DNA from: Chengkuizengella marina
GTDB taxonomy: Bacteria > Bacillota > Bacilli > Paenibacillales > KCTC-33759
Reading direction: 5' to 3'
Assembly: GCF_009910845.1 (NCBI RefSeq)
Contig: NZ_SIJB01000027.1
Coordinates: 62,001 to 126,000, forward strand
DNA: 64,000 nt
Both the position numbers and the translations under genes were made by a program. The notes below the pieces were generated by a model. The model did no database searches. It was not told the origin of the DNA and worked only from the letters and a program-made list of their open reading frames with translations. This document shows, piece by piece, positions 58,414 to 64,000 of the stretch (the first letter of the stretch is position 1; every line of letters starts with the position of its first letter).

Positions 58414-59370
58414 TTAATGTAATATGTTTGAGAAACCGTTTGGATCAGAATCCACATTATTTTTGTAAGGGTACCCAGGATCATAAGGATTCACATGTAC
58501 AAACACATCTGATACATTACTATGTTGCTTTATCAGCCTTTTCTTTACCATTTTACCTATTTTGTGACCATCAAGAACAGATATTTTTGGATTTACACTG
58601 AGTTTCACATCAACAATAACATAATAACCATGTTCTCTTGCTCTAAGTTCATTAATAGCAAGTACACCAGGTACAGCTTCGATTGTTTTGTGTAATCCCT
58701 CTGTATCTTCTTGATGAAGCACATGGTCCATTGTATTATGTATGGATTCTTTTATCAATCTGTATCCCATAATAAATACTAAAATAGCAACAAAAATCCC
58801 AGCAATTGGATCTAAATAATACATCCACGAGTAATTAAAATAATCACCGATAAGAGCTCCTGATATTCCGATTAAAACAGCAATGGATGAAAATACGTCT
58901 GAACGATGCTCCCATGCATTTGCAATCAATGCCTGACTAGAAAGCTTTTTTCCTAAACGATATTTATATTGAAACATCAACTCTTTTAATAAAATGGAAA
59001 ATAGTATGGCATATATTGCATACGTTGCTGGAGCTGTCTCAACTCCATTATAAATGGATTTCACTGCGCTAATACCAACTTCAATGCTAACTAAAATTAA
59101 TAAAAGTGAAACTATAATCGCAGCGATAGGCTCCGCTTTGCCATGTCCATATGGATGGTCTTTATCAGGTGGTAATTTTGCAGCTTTTAATCCAACTAAG
59201 ACGGCGAAAGAACCTGCAATATCGGATGCAGAATGAACTGCATCCGCAATTAATGCTTTACTATTTGCTGTTATACCAATCGTACCTTTAACGATGACTA
59301 AGATTAAATTCCCTACGATTCCAACCCAAGCTGCAAATTCAGCTTTATTAAATCGTCGATCTACAGACAA
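58414..59370 (-). CDS. Cation diffusion facilitator (CDF) transporter
   Basis: 318 residues. Start chosen at TTG 59370, with GAGGAG eight bases upstream; a GTG at 59379 touches that site. Six membrane helices, metal site motifs HSASDIAGS and DHPYGHGKAEPIAA in helices 2 and 5 context, EHRSDVFSS in helix 5, and a C-terminal cytoplasmic domain (about 215-300) with the usual HVDIKL-like IVDVKLSVNP. It exports Zn2+, Mn2+ or similar ions. It lies between secF and recJ, as in relatives. Confidence 0.93.
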   Translation of the reverse strand: MSVDRRFNKAEFAAWVGIVGNLILVIVKGTIGITANSKALIADAVHSASDIAGSFAVLVGLKAAKLPPDKDHPYGHGKAEPIAAIIVSLLLILVSIEVGISAVKSIYNGVETAPATYAIYAILFSILLKELMFQYKYRLGKKLSSQALIANAWEHRSDVFSSIAVLIGISGALIGDYFNYSWMYYLDPIAGIFVAILVFIMGYRLIKESIHNTMDHVLHQEDTEGLHKTIEAVPGVLAINELRAREHGYYVIVDVKLSVNPKISVLDGHKIGKMVKKRLIKQHSNVSDVFVHVNPYDPGYPYKNNVDSDPNGFSNILH

Positions 59371-59413
59371 TGAGTTCACTCCTCGAATTAATAAATCACA
59401 TTTGAAATTATAT

Positions 59414-60328
59414 TTAAGAGTTCAATACTTCCGCTTTTTTCTTTTTAAGGGACTTACTTTTTAGAATTAACCATAACTGACTTGCAATAAAAATAGAGGA
59501 ATATGCCCCACTAATTAAGCCGATTAACATGGCAAGAGAAAATAACTTAATGGACTCACTTCCAAAAATAAATAAACATATGGCTGCAAATACAACCGTT
59601 AATGCCGTATTAATTGACCTTGTTAAAGTTTGTCTAATACTAGTGTTTACCATACTTGACAAATCATTAAAGTTTTTGATTTTAAACTTCTGTAAGTTTT
59701 CACGAATACGGTCAAAAATAACAATCGTATCATTGATGGAGTAACCAATAATCGTCAAAATTGCAGCGACAAAAGGTAAATTGACTTCCAATTGAAAAAT
59801 TGAAAAAATACTGATGACAATGAAAGCATCATGAAGTAAGGCTACAACTGCAGTGAGTGCAAACCTCCATTCAAAACGAATACTAACATATATAATAATT
59901 CCAATACTTGCAATGGCTACAGCATAAATCGCCTTTAAACCTAATTCTTTAGCAATTTCAGCATCCACTGTGTTTTCTTCGTACGATATCTGATCTTCCC
60001 CATATTCCATTTGGAACCCAGAAATGATTTCAATCCTCTCATTTTCTTCCAATACTTCTTCAAAACGGAAATTCACTCGATTATTCGAGTCTCCTGCAAC
60101 TGTAATTGTCGAAGCCTCTAATCCAGCTTCTTGTATGATCTGCTCTGCTTTTTCTTTTGTAGTGGAGTTGTCACCCAAAAGTACATCTAACGTTGTACCT
60201 GATTTGAAATCAACTCCATAATTTAAATTAAATATAAGTAGAGCTAAAAGCCCTAATAACGTAATAGTAATAGAAATACTAAAAAACTTTTTTCTATTCT
60301 TCACAAAATCAAAGTCTCTAAAGTTCAC
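59414..60328 (-). CDS. secF: Protein translocase subunit SecF
   Basis: 304 residues. Six membrane helices with an outer domain at about 35-130. Seen: VDFKSGTTLDVLL, IGYSINDTIVIFDRIRENL and RQTLTRSINTALTVV, the SecF signature. GTG start 60328, with GGAGG nine bases upstream; it overlaps secD by 11 bases. SecD and SecF are separate here, whereas B. subtilis has a fused SecDF. Confidence 0.96.
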   Translation of the reverse strand: MNFRDFDFVKNRKKFFSISITITLLGLLALLIFNLNYGVDFKSGTTLDVLLGDNSTTKEKAEQIIQEAGLEASTITVAGDSNNRVNFRFEEVLEENERIEIISGFQMEYGEDQISYEENTVDAEIAKELGLKAIYAVAIASIGIIIYVSIRFEWRFALTAVVALLHDAFIVISIFSIFQLEVNLPFVAAILTIIGYSINDTIVIFDRIRENLQKFKIKNFNDLSSMVNTSIRQTLTRSINTALTVVFAAICLFIFGSESIKLFSLAMLIGLISGAYSSIFIASQLWLILKSKSLKKKKAEVLNS

Positions 60329-61595
60329 TGATATCTGCCTCCTTTACACCGTAATAAACCGGCTTTTTAGCAATGTTGGCACGAATTAATAGATGTAAAA
60401 GCAGTCTGGAGAAGAATACATTTGTTATAATACTAACCAAAATACTTAAAATCAGAGTCAATGCAAAACCTTGTATCGACCCAGTTCCGATATAATATAA
60501 AACTAATCCAGCTAATATCGTTGTAATGTTTGCATCCATTATCGTACGTAATGAATTTCTAGAACCTGCTCTTAAAGATGACAAGATACTCTTTCCACTT
60601 CTAATTTCTTCTCTAATTCTTTCGTATGTAATGATATTGGCATCCACTGCCATACCAATTCCTAATACAAAAGCAGCAATTCCAGGTAATGTTAAAGTTG
60701 CATTCATCCAGTAAAAGACAAGCAATAACATCCATGTATAAACGGTTAATGTAACACAAGCAATAATTCCTGGCAATCTATAAAAACCAAGCATAAATAT
60801 CAGTATAACAACGAAACCAATGATTCCTGCTGTAATCGTTTGCTGCAATGATAATTCCCCTAAGGAAGCTCCTACACTTTGTGTGTATTTTTCTGTTAAG
60901 TTCACAGGTAACGCACCTAAGTTAATTATACCTGCTAATTCTTCAGCTTCATCAAAAGTATAAGCACCTTCAATCTGTGCAACACCATTAGAAATTATTA
61001 CGCCTACACGTGGTGTCGAAATCTCTTCGTCGTCTAAATATATCGCCAATATATTATTTGGATAGCTGTAACTACTTAACCTTTGAGTAATGGATTTAAA
61101 TTTCTCTGCATCCTTCACCTCAATAGTTACATAAGGCTGCTTAGTGGTTTGTTCAAATGCAACCTTTGCTGCCCCTTCTACAAAGTCGCTTCCATTCATT
61201 TCTACTTTACAAAATTCAGATGGATCTTCACAGCCATCATTACTTCTGAACGTTAGTTCAGCAGGTTTTTTCATTATTTGTCTTACTTCTTCTTGATTTT
61301 CAACCCCTGCTAAACGCACTCTAATTCGATCTTGACCTTCAGGATAAATCTCAGGTTCACTAATTCCTTGTGCATCTGCACGTAGCTGAAGACTTCTAGC
61401 TGCCTCACGTAATAGCTCCTGATCCATAACTTGAGATTCATCAACCGGTTCAGCTGTATACAATATTTCAAAACCGCCTTTTAAATCTAAACCAAGTTTA
61501 ACATTATTTACGATTCCCGGGCTCGTCCAAACCATGACCACAATTGTGGTGATTACAATCAGTATGAAAGCAATCAGTCTTTTTGTATGTACCAC
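60318..61595 (-). CDS. secD: Protein translocase subunit SecD
   Basis: 425 residues from GTG 61595 (GGGAG eight bases upstream); the frame continues to TTG 61613 and an ATG at 61601 is too close to the ribosome site. Seen: LGLDLKGGFEILY, RADAQGISEPEIYPEGQDRIRVRL given in part (the P1 domain), VNLTEKYTQSVGASLG, and GMAVDANIITYERIREEI. With SecF it uses the proton gradient to pull proteins through SecYEG. Confidence 0.95.
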   Translation of the reverse strand: MVHTKRLIAFILIVITTIVVMVWTSPGIVNNVKLGLDLKGGFEILYTAEPVDESQVMDQELLREAARSLQLRADAQGISEPEIYPEGQDRIRVRLAGVENQEEVRQIMKKPAELTFRSNDGCEDPSEFCKVEMNGSDFVEGAAKVAFEQTTKQPYVTIEVKDAEKFKSITQRLSSYSYPNNILAIYLDDEEISTPRVGVIISNGVAQIEGAYTFDEAEELAGIINLGALPVNLTEKYTQSVGASLGELSLQQTITAGIIGFVVILIFMLGFYRLPGIIACVTLTVYTWMLLLVFYWMNATLTLPGIAAFVLGIGMAVDANIITYERIREEIRSGKSILSSLRAGSRNSLRTIMDANITTILAGLVLYYIGTGSIQGFALTLILSILVSIITNVFFSRLLLHLLIRANIAKKPVYYGVKEADISEL

Positions 61596-61672
61596 TACCA
61601 TTTCTCCCTTCAAAACTCAGTAGTCCTATTATACCTACCCCAAATTATTGAGTCAATTCTCCATGGAATTCA

Positions 61673-62038
61673 CTATCTTACATCTTTATATGCATTCATG
61701 GTTAACCAATTCATAAAATGGGTTACCTTTAAAGTTAAGATATCATTTACAATTTTATGTAAATTAGGAATTCCTTCTTTTTTGTATTTATTACTAATGC
61801 ATTCCCATATTTCATGACCAGTTACATGATCGTATCCTATCATTCTAAATTCTTCTGCTTTACTTAAACATAATTCCTCAATCGTTTGACTTAATTCATT
61901 CTCATCCAACTCATGTACTTTATTCTTATTGTATGAATCTTCTTTAATTTCAGATTGAAAAGAATTTGATTGTTCACTAAGATCATCTTCAATAATGAAA
62001 TTTCCTTCATCTTCAGCTTCCCATAATTTTCTATCCAT
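61673..62038 (-). CDS. ComN-like post-transcriptional regulator
   Basis: 121 residues from ATG 62038 (GGGGAGG ten bases upstream; ATG 62047 is also possible but too close). Residues 45-120 match the ComN/YrzD family: AEEFRMIGYDHVTGHEIWEC, then LHKIVNDILTLKVTHFMNWL. In B. subtilis ComN promotes localisation of late competence transcripts. The N-terminal 40 residues are acidic and not conserved. It sits upstream of secD, as yrzD does in Bacillus. Confidence 0.85.
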   Translation of the reverse strand: MDRKLWEAEDEGNFIIEDDLSEQSNSFQSEIKEDSYNKNKVHELDENELSQTIEELCLSKAEEFRMIGYDHVTGHEIWECISNKYKKEGIPNLHKIVNDILTLKVTHFMNWLTMNAYKDVR

Positions 62039-62222
62039 TTGATTCATTCCTCCCCAGTTGTAAGCTTAAGTTATTATTTCGATAAACCCCACCTGAATCC
62101 TCCCAAACAAAACTTTTTCATCACAAAATCATATTCTCTGCATGAGCTAGGACATGTTGTGCATATCCATTATATATAACTTTGTCCAAATTACATAATG
62201 AAGAAGGAAGAAGGTATCCATT

Positions 62223-63797
62223 GTGACTAAGCAATCATTTATTAAAGGGACTATGATTCTATTAGCAGCAGGGATGATAAATCGCATATTAGGATTTGTT
62301 CCAAGAATTATGTTACCAAGAATTATTGGAGCCGAAGGTATTGGTTTATATCAAATGGGATATCCTTTTCTCATTGTGATTATCACAATTGTAACAGGCG
62401 GTATTCCATTAGCCATTGCTAAACTTGTGGCTGAGTCAGAATCTAAAGGAGAAAGAGAGCGCTCAAAAAGTATTTTATTCGTCTCTCTTTGTTTAACAAT
62501 AACTTTAAGTACATTTTTTACATTATTTTGTTTCATTGCCTCACCATGGATTACAAATAACCTTCTTACAGATGAACGGGTATTTTATACTTTCTTATCG
62601 ATGAGCCCAATTATTTTATTTGTTAGTATTTCTGCAGTATTTCGAGGATATTTTCAAGGGCTGCATAACATGATACCTACCGCAGTCTCATCCATAACTG
62701 AAACCATCGTTCGTTCGATTACAATGCTTTTATTTTCTTATATTGTTTTACCCTATGGTGTAGAATATGCAGCAGCAGCGGCTATGATTGGGGTTGTGCT
62801 TGGAGAGTTAGCTGGGATGTGTATTTTACTTGTCAAATATAAAAATAGTCAAAATAGAAGGAGCCATGTTTTTGAAAATAATAAAACCAAATTTAGTAAA
62901 AATCAAAAAGATCATTTTGCTAATTTAAAAACAATGGTACGTATTTCTGTACCTGTTACTGCCAGTAAACTTGTAGGCTCTGGAGCATATTTTCTAGAAT
63001 CTATAATGATCGTGCAAAGTTTAGCTATCGCTGGTATTGCTACAAAAGTTGCTACTGCACAATATGGAATGTTACAAGGGATGGTTATTCCTATCCTATT
63101 GCTTCCCAGTGCACTTACCTATTCACTTTCAGTCTCTCTTGTCCCATCACTTTCTGAGGCCGCTGCGAAAGGTGACATGAAAACCATACATAAAAGATTA
63201 CATCAATCTTTAAGGCTTGCGTTAGTCACAGGTGCTCCTTTTATCATTATCATGTATTTTCTAGCAGATCCTTTATGCGCCTTCTTATACGGTGAAAATA
63301 ATGAGGTCGGTGCCATGCTTAAAATGATGGCTCCTGCAGCTATATTTATATATTTTCAAGCTCCATTACAAGCTACATTACAGGCATTAAACAAAGCTGG
63401 CACTGCATTATTAAATACCTTTATTGGTGCTTCAATAAAATTAACCCTGATATATGTCTTGGCAGCTAAATTAGAAATGGGTATTTTGGGAGCACTTATT
63501 GCCATTAGTATAAATATCATGTTAGTTACTTTACTTCATTTAAGAAGTGTGATGAATTATTTAAAATTTTATATGAAATTTTTAGATTTTATAAAAGTAG
63601 GTGTAGGTGGTTTCGCAATGAGTATTATGATTTTAATTATGGTGCAACAGCCGTGGATTGAATCAAATCTAGCCCAATTTTTATTGACTTGTACATTGAG
63701 CATTCTCACTTATCTGTTAGTTATTATTTGGTTGAAACTCATAGACCGGTATGATTTAGTAAGAATCCCTTGGATTGGCAAATATTTTTCAAAATAA
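62223..63797 (+). CDS. spoVB: Stage V sporulation protein B-like flippase (MOP superfamily)
   Basis: 524 residues, about 14 membrane helices. Seen: GMINRILGFVPRIMLPRIIGAEGIGLYQM, given in part as RIIGAEGIGLYQM, FRGYFQGLHNMIPTAVSSI-type loop (RGYFQG), and GMVIPILLLPSALTYSLSVSL. SpoVB is needed for spore cortex synthesis and probably flips a lipid-linked precursor; close paralogues (YtgP, MurJ-like) have other roles. GTG start with AAGG eight bases upstream. Position beside the secD/comN-like genes matches spoVB in Bacillus. Confidence 0.85.
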   Translation: MTKQSFIKGTMILLAAGMINRILGFVPRIMLPRIIGAEGIGLYQMGYPFLIVIITIVTGGIPLAIAKLVAESESKGERERSKSILFVSLCLTITLSTFFTLFCFIASPWITNNLLTDERVFYTFLSMSPIILFVSISAVFRGYFQGLHNMIPTAVSSITETIVRSITMLLFSYIVLPYGVEYAAAAAMIGVVLGELAGMCILLVKYKNSQNRRSHVFENNKTKFSKNQKDHFANLKTMVRISVPVTASKLVGSGAYFLESIMIVQSLAIAGIATKVATAQYGMLQGMVIPILLLPSALTYSLSVSLVPSLSEAAAKGDMKTIHKRLHQSLRLALVTGAPFIIIMYFLADPLCAFLYGENNEVGAMLKMMAPAAIFIYFQAPLQATLQALNKAGTALLNTFIGASIKLTLIYVLAAKLEMGILGALIAISINIMLVTLLHLRSVMNYLKFYMKFLDFIKVGVGGFAMSIMILIMVQQPWIESNLAQFLLTCTLSILTYLLVIIWLKLIDRYDLVRIPWIGKYFSK

Positions 63798-63802
63798 GTT
63801 AG

Positions 63803-64000
63803 TTATTCATCTTTTTCCTTTCTGTCAACAAACAATTCATTACGATGATTAATACTGCAAAAGAAGACTTCTTTGAAATCAAAAACCCCTTGCTCCTGAA
63901 GTTTATTTTTAAGCCAAAACCTTGTTTTATTTATTTTTTCTAGATGATCATCCTGCACCTTACCGTCCATAATTAATGGAACCGGCAAACCTTCATATCT
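63803..64000 (-). CDS. DUF421 (YetF/YrbG-like) membrane protein, C-terminal part
   Basis: The frame is open to the window edge; the start lies beyond 64000. The 65 visible residues (RYEGLPVPLIMDGK, ENINKTRFWL-like LEKINKTRFWLKNKL, FDFKEVFFCSINHRNELFVD) are the cytoplasmic C-terminal domain of DUF421 proteins, which have an N-terminal three-helix membrane domain. YrbG in Bacillus lies next to spoVB. Function unknown. It converges on spoVB, with five bases between the stops. Confidence 0.85.
   Translation of the reverse strand, partial: RYEGLPVPLIMDGKVQDDHLEKINKTRFWLKNKLQEQGVFDFKEVFFCSINHRNELFVDRKEKDE

Overview
The window is AT-rich, low-GC DNA from an endospore-forming Firmicute of the order Bacillales. 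The main evidence is the long conserved block at 25.4-63.8 kb: U32 pair, trmR, mltG, yrzB, ruvX, ireB, alaS, AI-2E, PRC-barrel, cysteine desulfurase, cymR, mnmA, rarA, tcdA, aspS, hisS, hemZ, dtd, relA, apt, recJ, CDF, secF, secD, comN-like, spoVB. This matches the yrv/yrr region of Bacillus. Gene content (hemZ beside dtd, an appendage-like spore protein, heavy use of TTG starts behind strong Shine-Dalgarno sequences) would fit Paenibacillaceae or a relative, but I cannot name a genus. There are no rRNA or tRNA genes, no CRISPR array, no intact insertion sequence and no prophage.

The left part (1-25.3 kb) is accessory. It holds a truncated alpha/beta hydrolase, a DIP1984-family protein, an unusual protein made of three tandem Cys-rich repeats (2.4-4.0 kb), and namA divergent from tnaA with a two-copy palindrome between them and a TetR gene after tnaA. 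Next come a HAD phosphatase coupled to a decayed DUF4269 gene, a ZIP metal transporter, a VanZ/Nudix pair, rpiA, a YebC-family gene, DinB and isochorismatase genes, and an acidic lipoprotein. The part ends with a three-gene membrane operon containing DUF2157 and GDYXXLXY proteins, a histidine kinase/response regulator pair downstream of a phospholipase D-like gene, a frameshifted pirin gene and a MarR regulator. Several genes here are broken: DUF4269, a small membrane protein, pirin.

The right part (25.4-64 kb) is mainly translation, tRNA modification, stringent response and envelope functions, mostly on the minus strand. trmR and the two U32 proteins act together on wobble uridine 34. Cysteine desulfurase and MnmA supply and use sulfur for 2-thiouridine, and CymR controls cysteine metabolism. 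hisS-aspS is one operon behind a well-preserved T-box with a clear promoter and terminator. SecD/SecF, a ComN-like protein and SpoVB close the block, and a DUF421 gene runs off the right edge. Within the block, mnmA is inverted, and two insertions stand out: an Ena-like (DUF3992-type) protein beside rarA, and a 0.7-kb stretch that holds a 35-residue, extremely basic mini-protein with an ideal ribosome-binding site followed by the remains of a short-chain dehydrogenase gene.

Most start choices below rest on Shine-Dalgarno spacing read by eye. Functions are by family recognition from the sequence, without database searches.
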